Assembly (NCBI GenBank): GCA_963800275.1
Contig: CAWDAI010000004.1
Span: forward strand, 1 to 64,000
Source of the DNA: JAFMJV01 sp963800275
GTDB lineage: Bacteria; Chloroflexota; Limnocylindria; Limnocylindrales; CSP1-4
Length of the DNA: 64,000 bases
Direction: 5' to 3'
Below are positions 38,734-48,140 of this stretch, piece by piece. The translations under genes were made by a program, and so were the position numbers. The notes beneath the pieces were generated by a model. It saw only the letters and a program-made list of their open reading frames with translations, was not told the origin of the DNA and did no database searches. How positions within the stretch are numbered: the first letter of the stretch is position 1; every line of letters starts with the position of its first letter.

Positions 38734-39921
38734 ATGATCATGCCGGCCGCCCTCGAGATCGCGCGCAAGGACCTGCGGCAACGGATCCGCGACCGATCCG
38801 CGCTGCTCGTGGCCATCGTGGCACCGTTCGCCCTGGCGGCGCTCTTCTCGATGATCCTCGGTGGGGTTGACCAGGGCTTCCACGGCCACTGGGGCTACGT
38901 CGACCTCGACAACGGCGAGCTGGCCACGGCACTCCAGGCCGGCCCGCTCCAGGCGCTCGCGGACGAGGGCGTCATCGATCTCGAGGAGCTGCCCTCGGCC
39001 GACGCGGCCCGGGCCGCGCTCCAGGCCGGCGAGATCGACACGGCCATCATCGTGCCGGCCGGGTTCAGCAGCGACTACCTGGCCGGCCGCGGCGGCGAGG
39101 TCCAGCTGGTGGTGGATGCCGACGCGGGCATCAGCGCCGAGGTCGCGCGCTCGGTCCTGGCGGGCTTCGCGGACCGGGCCGATGCGGTGCAGCTCGCGGT
39201 GCGCACCGCCATCGCCGCGGCGGGCGGCCTGCCGTCACCCGAGCTCGTCGCGACGGTCACGCAGCAGGCGCGCTCGATGCCCGCTCCGGTGACCGTGGCC
39301 GACCTCGATGTGGCGGATCGCCAGGCCGGCTACACCACCTACTACGCCGGGGCCATGGCCATCCTCTTCGTCTTCCTGACCGCGCAGTTCGGACTCACCA
39401 GCATCCACGCCGAGCGTCGCGCCGGGACCATGGCCCGCATCCTCGCGGCACCCGTGCGCTGGCCCTCGATCCTGCTGGGCAAGCTCATCGTCTCGCTGGT
39501 GCTGTCGCTGGTCTCGATGGCGGTCATCGTGCTCGGCACCGGGCTCTTGCTGGGCGCGACCTGGGGCGACCCGGTGGGCGTGGCGGTGCTGCTGCTCGCC
39601 GGCGCCCTGGCGGCTACCGGCATCGCCCTGCTGGCCGTCGCCTTTACCCGCACCGAGGAGCAGGCCGGCGCCGCGGTCGCCATCGTGACCCTGTCATTGG
39701 CCGTGCTCGGCGGCTCCTTCTTCCCGGCCAACCAGAGCTCCGAGCTGCTCGCGCAGCTCAGCCTGGTCACGCCGCATGGCTGGTTCCTGCGCGGGGTCAA
39801 CGATCTCGCCACGGGCGGTGACGTCGTGTCGGCTGCCGCGCCCGCGCTCGTGCTGGTGCTCATCGGGCTCATCTGCGGCGGACTCGGCCTGCTCCGCGCC
39901 CGTCGCATGGTGACCGGCTGA
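38734..39921 (+). CDS. ABC-2 type permease, subunit 1
   Basis: 395 residues. One N-terminal helix (LLVAIVAPFALAALFSMIL) is followed by a large extracytoplasmic region up to about residue 200. Five more helices then follow: TTYYAGAMAILFVFLTAQFG, LIVSLVLSLVSMAVIVLGTG, VAVLLLAGALAATGIALLAV, AVAIVTLSLAVLGGSFFP and VLVLIGLICGGLGLL. This is the ABC2_membrane_3 layout of drug or lipid exporters. The ATG is 4 bp after the ATPase stop, and the gene overlaps the next permease by one base (TGATGG), which indicates coupled translation. Confidence 0.9.
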   Translation: MIMPAALEIARKDLRQRIRDRSALLVAIVAPFALAALFSMILGGVDQGFHGHWGYVDLDNGELATALQAGPLQALADEGVIDLEELPSADAARAALQAGEIDTAIIVPAGFSSDYLAGRGGEVQLVVDADAGISAEVARSVLAGFADRADAVQLAVRTAIAAAGGLPSPELVATVTQQARSMPAPVTVADLDVADRQAGYTTYYAGAMAILFVFLTAQFGLTSIHAERRAGTMARILAAPVRWPSILLGKLIVSLVLSLVSMAVIVLGTGLLLGATWGDPVGVAVLLLAGALAATGIALLAVAFTRTEEQAGAAVAIVTLSLAVLGGSFFPANQSSELLAQLSLVTPHGWFLRGVNDLATGGDVVSAAAPALVLVLIGLICGGLGLLRARRMVTG

Positions 39922-41087
39922 TGGTCGCCTTGGAGATCGCGCGCGTCAATCTCCTGCGCGCCCTGCGCGATCGCACCAACCTGTTCTTCGTCTTCCTGCT
40001 GCCACTCATCCTCATCGTCGTTCTCGGCTTCGCCTTCGGCGGCACCGGCACCAGCCGTGTCGGCGTGGTGCGCGACGGTGCCGGTACGCTGGGTGACGAG
40101 CTCGTCGCTGCGATCGAAGGGGGCGAGCTCGACGTCGACATCCGCGACCGCGGCTCGCTCGCCGACCTGCGTGCGGACGTCGAGGCCGGTCGGCTCGACC
40201 TGGGACTGCTCATCCCGCCGGGCTACGACGCCGACCTGCGGGCCGGAGAGGACGTCGAGCTCACGCTGGTGGCGCGTCCGGAGAACCTCTACCTGGCGCT
40301 GGGCCAGGGCATCGAAAGCGCCGTGGCGGAGCAGTCGGCGCAGGTGCGCGCGGCTCGGGTGGCCGCAGCCGCGACCGACACCGACCCCGCCGCCGCCCTC
40401 GCGCTGGCGCGCGACGAGCAGGCGCAGATGGCTGGCCTCGGGGTCGCAGCCAGCACGGTCGGGTCGGCCACCTTCCCCACCATCGGCAATCCCTTCGCCC
40501 TGGGCGCACAGAGCCAGACCGTGCTCTTCATGTTCCTGACCTCGATGACCGCGGCCACGCAGCTCATCCTCACCCGTCAGCTGGGCGTCTCGCGCCGCAT
40601 GCTGGCGACGCCCACGAAGGTCTCGACGATCCTGCTGGGAGAGCTCGGCGGGCGCTTCGCCATCGCCATGATGCAGGGCCTCTTCATCGTGATCGTCTCG
40701 GCGGCGCTCTTCGGTGTCGGCTGGGGCTCGCTGCCGGGTGCGTCCGCGGTCATCGTGAGCTTCGCGCTCATCGGCACCGGGGCCGCCATGCTGGTGGGCT
40801 CGTTCGCCCGCAACGCCGAGCAAGCCGGGGCCATCGGCACGGTGCTGGGCATGCTCCTCGGTGCCCTCGGCGGCGCGATGGTACCGGGCGAGCTGTTCGA
40901 GGAACCGCTGTCGACCATCACCCGGCTGACGCCGCACTACTGGGCCATCGACGCCTTCCGCGACCTCGTCTTCGAGGGTGTCGGCATCGAAGGGGTCCTG
41001 CGCCAGCTGGCGGTGTTGGCCGCCTACGCCCTGGTGCTGGTGCTCATCGGCACGTGGGGGCTGCGGCGCTCACTCACCCGGGGCTGA
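39921..41087 (+). CDS. ABC-2 type permease, subunit 2
   Basis: 388 residues with the same layout as its neighbour: helix LFFVFLLPLILIVVLGFAFG, a large external loop, then TVLFMFLTSMTAATQLILTR, GLFIVIVSAALFGVGWGSL, VIVSFALIGTGAAMLVGSF, IGTVLGMLLGALGGAMVPG and LAVLAAYALVLVLIGTWGL. It is paralogous to the upstream permease and probably forms the heterodimeric channel with it. Its last 18 bases overlap the end of the convergent sulfatase-like gene. Confidence 0.9.
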   Translation: MVALEIARVNLLRALRDRTNLFFVFLLPLILIVVLGFAFGGTGTSRVGVVRDGAGTLGDELVAAIEGGELDVDIRDRGSLADLRADVEAGRLDLGLLIPPGYDADLRAGEDVELTLVARPENLYLALGQGIESAVAEQSAQVRAARVAAAATDTDPAAALALARDEQAQMAGLGVAASTVGSATFPTIGNPFALGAQSQTVLFMFLTSMTAATQLILTRQLGVSRRMLATPTKVSTILLGELGGRFAIAMMQGLFIVIVSAALFGVGWGSLPGASAVIVSFALIGTGAAMLVGSFARNAEQAGAIGTVLGMLLGALGGAMVPGELFEEPLSTITRLTPHYWAIDAFRDLVFEGVGIEGVLRQLAVLAAYALVLVLIGTWGLRRSLTRG

Positions 41088-42671
41088 CCCGGGATCGCCG
41101 TCCGCCACCGGGGCCGGCGAAGTGGGCGCGACCGCGTGGGAGGATCCCGGCAGGGGCAACTCGTCGGTGACGTCCTGGAAATCGTAGATGTGATCGTTGT
41201 CCGGCCAGCTGTAGGAGCGGTTGGGCAGGGGCGGCAGGTCAGCCCCGAAGTACTCGCGGAAGATGGTGCGGAAGATGTTCACGCCCGTGTCGTCAGCGGG
41301 GATCTCGATGTCGAGGTCGGGCAGGTAGTACGCGCGCAGCGTCCCGAAGCGGATGCCGTAGGACTCCGGTGACCCATCGACGCAATCGTCATTGCCGCAG
41401 ATGAAAGGACCTTCGTCGGCGCCGATGACGATGATCGGCTGCTCCTCGGGCGGCCGGTCGAGGAGCACGTCCACCAGCTTGCGGATGCGCCGGTTGGTGT
41501 AGGCCAGCTGGGCCGCATAGAGGTCGCCCTCCCGTCCCTCGGCCGTCGCCGCCTGCTCGTCGGCCTTGAGCACCACGTTGCCGTTGGCGTCGAAACCATA
41601 GGGCGGGTGGGGCAGCAGGATGTGGGCGAAGACGAACTTGCGTCCCGGTGTATCGGCCAGCCGCTCCACCTGCGCCAGCTCGAACAGCGCCTCGGCGCGG
41701 TGGCGGTTGCGGAAGTCGTCATCCTCGGCGGTACCCAGCAGCCGTCCCAGCGCCGGCAGGACGGTGGCGTCACTCAGGTTCTGCTCGAACTCGGTCGTCT
41801 CGTCCCACACCAGCACCTCGTCGGCGATGGGGTTGGTGCGCGTCGGCCCGTACCAGGCGCCGAGGTGGTAATAGCGATAGCCGTTGGCCCGCAGGAAGCG
41901 CCCGACCTCGTGGTCGCCGAGCTTCTCGCGCGCCGGCGTGCGGTCCTTGGACTCGCGTCCGATCGTCTCGGTCAGGTCGTCGAGGGTGGTCATGTTGAGC
42001 ATGGAGGCCAGGCTGAAGTCGGTCGCCCGGTACGTGGCCCGGGCCCCCGGGATCACCTGGAACCCGGCTGCCTCCAGGTCGGGGTAGATGTCGTTCTGGA
42101 TGCCGAAGCGCTGGTTGATGGACCAGTCCGAACCGTAGCGGTCGAAGATCAGGAAGTAGATGTCTCGATCCGGCACGCGCGTGGCCTGGGCGATGACGTC
42201 CTCGCTGACCGGCACCGGCTCGGAGCTGCGGGCAGCGCGGCCGATCTCGGCCGGCACGATGGTCACGAGGGTGAAGAGCACGAGCAGGAACGTGATGGCA
42301 TTGAGGGCTGAGGTGACCGTCGGCAGCGATCCCCGGGCGCGCCAGGCATAGATCGCGACTCCGGCCACGACGAGGGCCCACCCGACCAGCTGCACCGGCT
42401 CGTCCAGGGGCGTGCCCTCGAGCTGACTGGCGGCATGGCCAAAGAAGGCGAAGGCCAGCACCAGGGCGCTCGCCAGCAGGGCGCCCCGGCGTGGGTCGCG
42501 GTAGAGCAGCGCGCAGATCGCCAGGGTCACGGCACCAAGGCCGAGGGCCACCGCCAGCGGCCACCACATGGCTTCGGGCAGGATCTCCGAGACGTTGTTG
42601 GCGTACATGAAGAGGACCGCGTACGCGGCGAGTAGCAGCGGATGCAGGGGCAGGCGCGTCAGTGGTCCCAT
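41070..42671 (-). CDS. Membrane-anchored sulfatase/phosphotransferase-like protein
   Basis: 533 residues. Four or five N-terminal helices (PLLLAAYAVLFMYANNVSEI, PLAVALGLGAVTLAICALLY, ALLASALVLAFAFFGHA, LVGWALVVAGVAIYAWRAR, LNAITFLLVLFTLVTIVPAE) are followed by an extracytoplasmic alkaline-phosphatase-superfamily domain. This starts RDIYFLIFDRYGSDWSINQR and contains KFVFAHILLPHPPYGFDANG and EEQPIIVIGADEGPF. The layout resembles LTA-synthase-like or ethanolamine-phosphate-transferase-like proteins, but the nucleophile Thr/Ser cannot be placed with certainty (SMLNMTTLDD is a candidate). It may modify envelope glycans or lipids. It is convergent with the exporter operon and divergent from ligA, with 50 bp between. 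Confidence 0.78.
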   Translation of the reverse strand: MGPLTRLPLHPLLLAAYAVLFMYANNVSEILPEAMWWPLAVALGLGAVTLAICALLYRDPRRGALLASALVLAFAFFGHAASQLEGTPLDEPVQLVGWALVVAGVAIYAWRARGSLPTVTSALNAITFLLVLFTLVTIVPAEIGRAARSSEPVPVSEDVIAQATRVPDRDIYFLIFDRYGSDWSINQRFGIQNDIYPDLEAAGFQVIPGARATYRATDFSLASMLNMTTLDDLTETIGRESKDRTPAREKLGDHEVGRFLRANGYRYYHLGAWYGPTRTNPIADEVLVWDETTEFEQNLSDATVLPALGRLLGTAEDDDFRNRHRAEALFELAQVERLADTPGRKFVFAHILLPHPPYGFDANGNVVLKADEQAATAEGREGDLYAAQLAYTNRRIRKLVDVLLDRPPEEQPIIVIGADEGPFICGNDDCVDGSPESYGIRFGTLRAYYLPDLDIEIPADDTGVNIFRTIFREYFGADLPPLPNRSYSWPDNDHIYDFQDVTDELPLPGSSHAVAPTSPAPVADGDPGSAPGE

Positions 42672-42721
42672 GGTCGGCGCAAGGTAGCACGACTCGGGGC
42701 TGTGGTCCTATGCTCGCGTCG

Positions 42722-44804
42722 ATGGACGAGCACACGCGGGTTCGCGCCGAGGAGCTGCGCCAGATCCTGCTCCGGGCCAATCGGCTGTACTACGAAGAGG
42801 ACGCGCCGGAGCTGGCCGATGCCGAGTACGACCGACTGCTGCGCGAGCTGGTCGAGCTGGAGGCGGCCCATCCCGAGCTGGTCACGCCCGAGAGTCCGAC
42901 CCAGCGCGTGGGCGCACCGGTGGGCGGGCCGCTGGGCGACGTCGAGCACCGGGTCCCCATGCTGTCGCTGGCCAACGCCTTCGACGCCGATGAGCTACGT
43001 GCCTTCGATGCTCGCGTGCGCAGGGTCCTGGGCCTGGCCGAGGACGATCCGCCGCCAAGCTACGTGGCCGAGCTCAAGATCGACGGGCTGGCGATCTCGC
43101 TGCGCTACGAGGGCGGCCGGTTCGCCCTGGGCGCGACCCGCGGCGATGGCCGTACCGGCGAGGACGTCACAGCCAACCTGCGCACGCTGGAGGCCATCCC
43201 GGAGCGGCTGGCGGAGCCGTTGACGCTGGAGGTGCGGGGCGAGATCTACATGCCCAAGGCCGAGTTCGCGCGGATCAACGCCGAGCGCGAGGAGGCCGGC
43301 CTGCCGCTCTACGCCAATCCGCGCAACTCCGGGGCGGGCTCGCTGCGCCAGCTCGATCCGCAAGGTCACGGCTGGGCGCAAGCTGTCGGCCTGGTTCTAC
43401 ACCCTGCTCGAGGAAGGCGGACCGGCCGCCGAGAGCCAGTCCGCGGCGCTGGCCCGGCTCGAGGCGCTGGGCTTCCCGGTCCAGCCCGATCACGCTGCCG
43501 GTCTCGACATCGAAGAGGTCATCGCCTTCACCGAACGCTGGCGTGAGCCGCGTCACGAGCTGCCCTACGAGACCGACGGGGTCGTGGTCAAGGTCGACCG
43601 GGTGGAACTCCAGGCACGCCTCGGCATGGTCAGCCGCGCGCCCCGCTGGGCGGTGGCCTACAAGTTCCCGCCGGAGCAGGTGGAGACGGTCGTGGAGGAC
43701 ATCGTGCCGTACGTCGGGCGGACCGGCACCCTCACGCCGGTGGCGCACCTGCGGCCGGTGCTGGTGGCCGGCTCCACGGTCGCCCGGGCCACGCTTCACA
43801 ACCTCGACGAGGTGCGTCGCAAGGACGTGCGCATCGGTGATCACGTCGTGCTGCACAAGGCTGGCGATGTCATCCCCGAGGTCGTCCGCTCCCTGCCGGA
43901 GCGTCGCGACGGCAAGGAGCGGGCATTCGAGATGCCCGAGAGGTGCCCTCAGTGCGGTGCGCCGGTGGTGCGTGACGAGGGCGAGGTCCGCTACCGCTGC
44001 AGCAACCCCTTCTGTCCGGCCCAGGTCCTTGCCGGCCTCTCGCACTTCGTGGGCCGGGGTGGCATGGACATCGAGGGTGCCGGCGCGGCGGTGCTGGTGC
44101 AACTGCTCGATCGCGGCCTGGTCAGTGGTCCGGCCGACTTCTACCGCCTTCGCTTCGAGGACCTCGTGGAGCTCGATCGCTTCGGTGACAAGAGCGCCGC
44201 CAACCTGGCGGCCAGCATCGAGCGCTCGCGGCGGCGTCCGCTGTCGCGGATCCTGGCCGCGCTGGGCATCCGCCACGTGGGCGAGCAGACCGCCATCGAC
44301 CTTGCCGACTGGGTGGCTGCGACGTGGCCGCCGGAGGAGGGCGAGGACGAAGCCGACTGGACCGCCCGCGTGGCGCGGGCCCTGGCGGAGACAGAGGCCG
44401 AGCGCTTCGAGGCCGTGCCCGGCATCGGTGGTGTCGTGGCCGCCTCCATCGGTCGCTTCTTCGACGACCCCAACACGGCTGGCATCCTGCCGGCACTGGC
44501 GTCCGCCGGTGTCGTGGCCGTGCCGCCGGTACCATCCGCGGCCGGCGCCGGGAGCGGCCCGCTGACCGGCAGGACGGTGGTCGTCACGGGCACGCTGGAG
44601 GGCTTCGATCGCAAGTCGGCCGAGGCTGCGGTGCGGGCTGCCGGAGGCAAGGCCAGCGGCTCGGTCAGCCGGGCCACCGACTATCTCGTCGCCGGCGAGA
44701 AGGCCGGCTCCAAGCTGGCCAAGGCGCAGGAGCTGGGCGTGGCCGTGCTCGACGAGGCCGCCTTCCGCGCGCTGCTCGGAGCGGTCGCGACCGAGCCCGA
44801 CTGA
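42722..44804 (+). CDS. ligA: NAD+-dependent DNA ligase LigA, one frameshift
   Basis: About 694 residues in two frames joined near 43375. Domain Ia begins LRQILLRANRLYYEEDAPEL. The adenylation domain has the active-site Lys in YVAELKIDGLAISLRYEGGR and continues with VRGEIYMPKAEF and NPRNSGAGSLRQLDP. After the frameshift come RKLSAWFYTLLEEGG, ELPYETDGVVVKVDRVELQ and APRWAVAYKFPPEQ. The OB-fold follows (YVGRTGTLTPVAHLRPV), then the zinc finger (CPQCG and, later, CSNPFCPAQ), the HhH region (ILAALGIRHVGEQTAIDLAD) and a C-terminal BRCT domain (TGRTVVVTGTLEGFDRKSAE). It seals nicks during replication and is essential, so the lesion is very probably an indel error. It starts at ATG 42722. Confidence 0.96.
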
Positions 44805-44824
44805 CGTCGCTATCCTTGGGGCCC

Positions 44825-45130
44825 GTGGCCACACTCTCACGTCGCGACGTCGAGCACGTCGCCTACCTGGCTCGACTCGGCCTGACCGAGGACGAGGTGA
44901 CTCAGCTCGAGGGACAGCTCAACCACATCCTCGAGCAGTTCGCCGTGCTCAGCGCGCTCGACACCGACGACATCCCGCCGACGGCACGGGTGGTGGAGCT
45001 GGAGAACGTGCTGCGCGACGACGTGGCCCGCCCGGGTCTGACGCGCCAGCAGGCGCTGGCCAACGCCCCCGAGCAGAACGGCGAGCACTTCGTGGTCCCG
45101 GCCGTCCTCGACGACGGCAGCGACAGCTAG
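44825..45130 (+). CDS. gatC: Glu/Asp-tRNA amidotransferase subunit C
   Basis: 101 residues from GTG 44825, 20 bp after ligA. The sequence has LSRRDVEHVAYLARLGLTED, LEGQLNHILEQFAVLSALDT and DIPPTARVVELENVLRDDVA, standard for GatC. It bridges and stabilises the GatA-GatB interface in the complex that converts Glu-tRNA(Gln) or Asp-tRNA(Asn) to the amidated form. gatA follows 18 bp downstream, while gatB is about 2.6 kb further on, separated by two unrelated genes. Confidence 0.96.
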   Translation: MATLSRRDVEHVAYLARLGLTEDEVTQLEGQLNHILEQFAVLSALDTDDIPPTARVVELENVLRDDVARPGLTRQQALANAPEQNGEHFVVPAVLDDGSDS

Positions 45131-45148
45131 GCGACGAGGGACCACGAG

Positions 45149-46702
45149 ATGCTGACCCGCCTCCACGCCCACGAGATGGCCGCCCGCCTTCGAGACGGTT
45201 CCGTCAGCAGCGTCGAGCTGCTCGATGCCCATCTCGCCGCTATCGCCGCGACCGATCGCGCCATCCACGCCTGGCTGGCCGTGGACGAGGTGCCGGCGCG
45301 GGAGGCCGCCACCGCAGCCGATGCGAGGATGGCCGCCGCGCGCCGGGAGGGAACCGAGGCGCTGGCGGCTCTGCCCGCCCTGCTGGGCGTTCCGATCGCG
45401 CTCAAGGACCTGGTCATGGTCGCAGGACGGCAGGCCACCGCCGGCAGCCGCATCCTCGAGGGGTTCATCTCACCCTATGACGCCCACATCGTGGAGCGTC
45501 TCCACGCTGCCGGCGCGGTCATCGTGGGCAAGACCAACATGGACGAGTTCGCGATGGGCTCGTCGACCGAGCACTCGGGCTATGGACCGACCGCCAATCC
45601 CTGGGACCTGACGCGGGTGCCCGGCGGCTCGTCGGGCGGCTCAGCCGCGGCCGTGGCAGCGTTCCACGCGCCCGTTGCGGTGGGTACCGACACGGGCGGC
45701 TCCATCCGTCAGCCGGCGTCGCTGACCGGCACGGTCGGCATCAAGCCGACGTACGGGCGGGTGAGTCGCTACGGCATCATCGCCTTCGCCTCCTCGCTCG
45801 ACCAGGTCGGCGCCTTCGGGCGTGACGTCCGTGACGCTGCCCTGCTCCTGGGCACGGTCGCCGGCCATGACCCGCGCGATGCCACGTCGGCACCGCTCGC
45901 GGTGCCCGATTACGCCGCTGCGCTCCAGTCGCCAGGCGAGCAAGCCGTCGAGTCGCTGCGTGGACTGCGCCTCGGCCTGCCACGGCAGTACTTCGTGACC
46001 GGCATGGAGCCGGCCGTGGAAGCGCGGGTACGGGCAGCGGTGGCGGTCCTGGAGGCAGCCGGGGCCGAGATCGTCGAGGTGGACATGCCGCACACCGACT
46101 ACGGCCTGGCCACGTACTACATCGTGGCGCCCGCCGAGGCCTCGGCCAACCTCGCTCGCTATGACGGCATCCGCTATGGCGCAGCCGTGCGCGAGGGCGA
46201 TGTCATCTCGGACTATCGCGCGACGCGCGAGCGTGGCTTCGGGGCGGAGGTCAAGCGGCGCCTCATGCTCGGCACCTACGCCCTCTCAGCCGGTTACCGC
46301 GATGCGTACTACATCAAGGCACAGAAGGTCCGCACCCTCATCAAGGGCGACTTCGATGCGGCCTTCGAGCGGGTCGATGCACTGGTTGCGCCGGTCAGCC
46401 CGGTGGTGGCTTTCCCTCTTGGCGCCCGCCTGGACGACCCGGTCGCGATGTATGCCGCCGATGCCTGCACGCTGCCCGTCAGCGTGGCCGGCCTGCCGGG
46501 GCTGTCGATCCCGGTCGGCCTGGCCGATGGTCTGCCGGTGGGGCTGCAGCTCATCGGGCGCGCCTGGGACGAGGCGCGGCTGCTCGCGATCGGATGGGCC
46601 TACGAGGCCGTCACGGCCGACGAGACCTGGCGCACGCAAGAACCAGGCGACCTGGCGCGAGCAGCGGACCCCTCGACACCTGCGCCGACGCTGCCGGCGT
46701 AG
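45149..46702 (+). CDS. gatA: Glu/Asp-tRNA amidotransferase subunit A
   Basis: 517 residues, intact. The amidase signature is clear: GVPIALKDLVMVAGRQATAG with the catalytic Lys, then RVPGGSSGGSAAAVAAFHAP with the cis-Ser, and VGTDTGGSIRQPASLTGTVG with the nucleophilic Ser in GGSIR. GIKPTYGRVSRYGIIAFASS completes the core. GatA hydrolyses glutamine and passes ammonia to GatB. The C-terminus ends in a short Ala/Pro/Thr-rich tail. It is co-oriented with gatC; the downstream gene at 46820 is on the opposite strand. Confidence 0.97.
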   Translation: MLTRLHAHEMAARLRDGSVSSVELLDAHLAAIAATDRAIHAWLAVDEVPAREAATAADARMAAARREGTEALAALPALLGVPIALKDLVMVAGRQATAGSRILEGFISPYDAHIVERLHAAGAVIVGKTNMDEFAMGSSTEHSGYGPTANPWDLTRVPGGSSGGSAAAVAAFHAPVAVGTDTGGSIRQPASLTGTVGIKPTYGRVSRYGIIAFASSLDQVGAFGRDVRDAALLLGTVAGHDPRDATSAPLAVPDYAAALQSPGEQAVESLRGLRLGLPRQYFVTGMEPAVEARVRAAVAVLEAAGAEIVEVDMPHTDYGLATYYIVAPAEASANLARYDGIRYGAAVREGDVISDYRATRERGFGAEVKRRLMLGTYALSAGYRDAYYIKAQKVRTLIKGDFDAAFERVDALVAPVSPVVAFPLGARLDDPVAMYAADACTLPVSVAGLPGLSIPVGLADGLPVGLQLIGRAWDEARLLAIGWAYEAVTADETWRTQEPGDLARAADPSTPAPTLPA

Positions 46703-46819
46703 CAGGATCCCGGCTGGCGGCATCCCGGCGCCGCCGAACCCCGGGCTCGTTGGACAGCTATCCCGCCAAAGGGAAGGCAGGCACGAGCACTCTGCTCCGC
46801 CCGCCCTGCTCGATCAGGG

Positions 46820-48002
46820 TCAGGAGGTCTTTGGCTCCGTCGAGTCGTCCTCGGCTGCCGGCTCAGGCTCCACCACCGGCTCAGGCTCCGGCTCGGGCTC
46901 AGGCTCCAGGCTCACCGGCTCGGGCTCCACCCGGCTCGGGCTCGACCTCAGGCTCAGGCTCCACCGCCGGCTCAGGCTCGGCTCCACCGGCTCGGGCTCC
47001 GGCTCGGGCTCGGGCTCCACCACTCGGGCTCAGGCTCCCTGGCTCGGGCTCAAGCTCAGGCACCACCACCGGCTCAGGCTCCGGCTCCGGCTCGGGCTCG
47101 GGCTCCACCACCGGCTCCGGCTCGGCCTCGGGCTCGACCACGAGCGCAGGTTCGGTGACCGGCTCTGGCGCCGCGACTGGCTCGGGCTCCGGCTCGGCCT
47201 CGGGCTCGACCACGAGCGCAGGTTCGGTGACCGGCTCTGGCGCCGCGACTGGCTCCGGCTCGGGCTCCACCACCGGCTCGGGCTCGGGCTCGGGCTCCGG
47301 CGCGGCAGCTTCGGCCGGCTCGGCTGCTTCGGGCGGCTCGGCCGCGGTCACCTGGGGTTCATCGGTGGCCGCTGTCGGCGCGGCGACGGTTGCAGCGTCG
47401 GAACCGGTGAGCTTCCCATCGGCGCGCATGGAGGCCTCGTTGGTGCCGCCCTTGACCACGAAATCAGGCGGCAGCTCCTCCAGCGGCACGCCCTTGCGCA
47501 GCGCCTCCTTGGCGTCGAGGACGGCCTTCTTGAACTGGAGCCCGTCGAGCAGCTGGTCGTAGACCTCGTTGGCGTTGTCCGAGGCGGTGTAAAGGGTCAG
47601 ATTGGCGTAGCCGAGCAACCGGCCGAACGTGGACTCCTCGAAGCCGATGTCGGTGATCTGATCGAGCGAGGAGTCGGCTGAGGACTGGCGCAGCACGCCC
47701 TCGAACTTGATGGCCCGCCGGTTGGTGAGCACGTAGTGACGGCTGTCCCAGCGGATGAGGTCGATGGGCAGCCACACGACGGTGATCAGGATGAGCAGGA
47801 CCACGACCCAGCGGACGACATCGTTGATGATGCCGAAGATCGAGTCGTCACCGAAACTGAAGATGTTGTTCAGCGCGATGAGGCCGAGGCCGATGAGGCC
47901 GATCACGATCGGACGGAGCGCGAAGCGGATCGCCGCCATCCAGTGCTGGCGGGTGTCGATCAGCACGACCTCAGTGCTGGCCAGCAGATTCTTCACCTTC
48001 AT
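46820..48002 (-). CDS. bPH2-domain membrane protein with a long Glu-Pro tail
   Basis: ATG 48002 starts MKVKNLLASTEVVLIDTRQH. Two membrane helices follow (FALRPIVIGLIGLGLIALNN and VVRWVVVLLILITVVWLPID). A bacterial PH-like (bPH2, YdbS type) domain comes next: RHYVLTNRRAIKFEGVLRQS, SSLDQITDIGFEESTFGRLL and YANLTLYTASDNANEVYDQL. From about residue 240 the protein is almost entirely EPEP/EPVV/EPVAAPEPV repeats. Several frame changes in the repeats (46899-47050) hide the true end, which should be AAEDDSTEPKTS with a TGA at 46822-46820. bPH2 proteins are membrane proteins of unclear function. The acidic proline-rich tail, predicted cytoplasmic or extended, is not typical of the family. It lies convergent to gatA and divergent from the aminotransferase. 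Confidence 0.8.
47117..47254 (-). repeat. 72-bp period repeat in the Glu-Pro tail
   Basis: Two copies of a stretch of about 66 bp (47117-47182 and 47189-47254, period 72 bp) appear identical. They encode EPVAAPEPVTEPALVVEPEA twice. The surrounding 46.85-47.3 kb is a looser array of GGCTCGGGCTC-like hexamers encoding EP dipeptides. Confidence 0.85.
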
Positions 48003-48140
48003 ACCTAGCACGTTGCGCAGAACCTCCGGTAGACACCACCATGGACGGGTTCGCCCTAGTGTCCCACAGGCGATGGTCGAACGAGCCGCCCCGTATACTC
48101 GGTGGTCAGTCCATCCCCAGCCACTCGACTCGAAGGCGAG

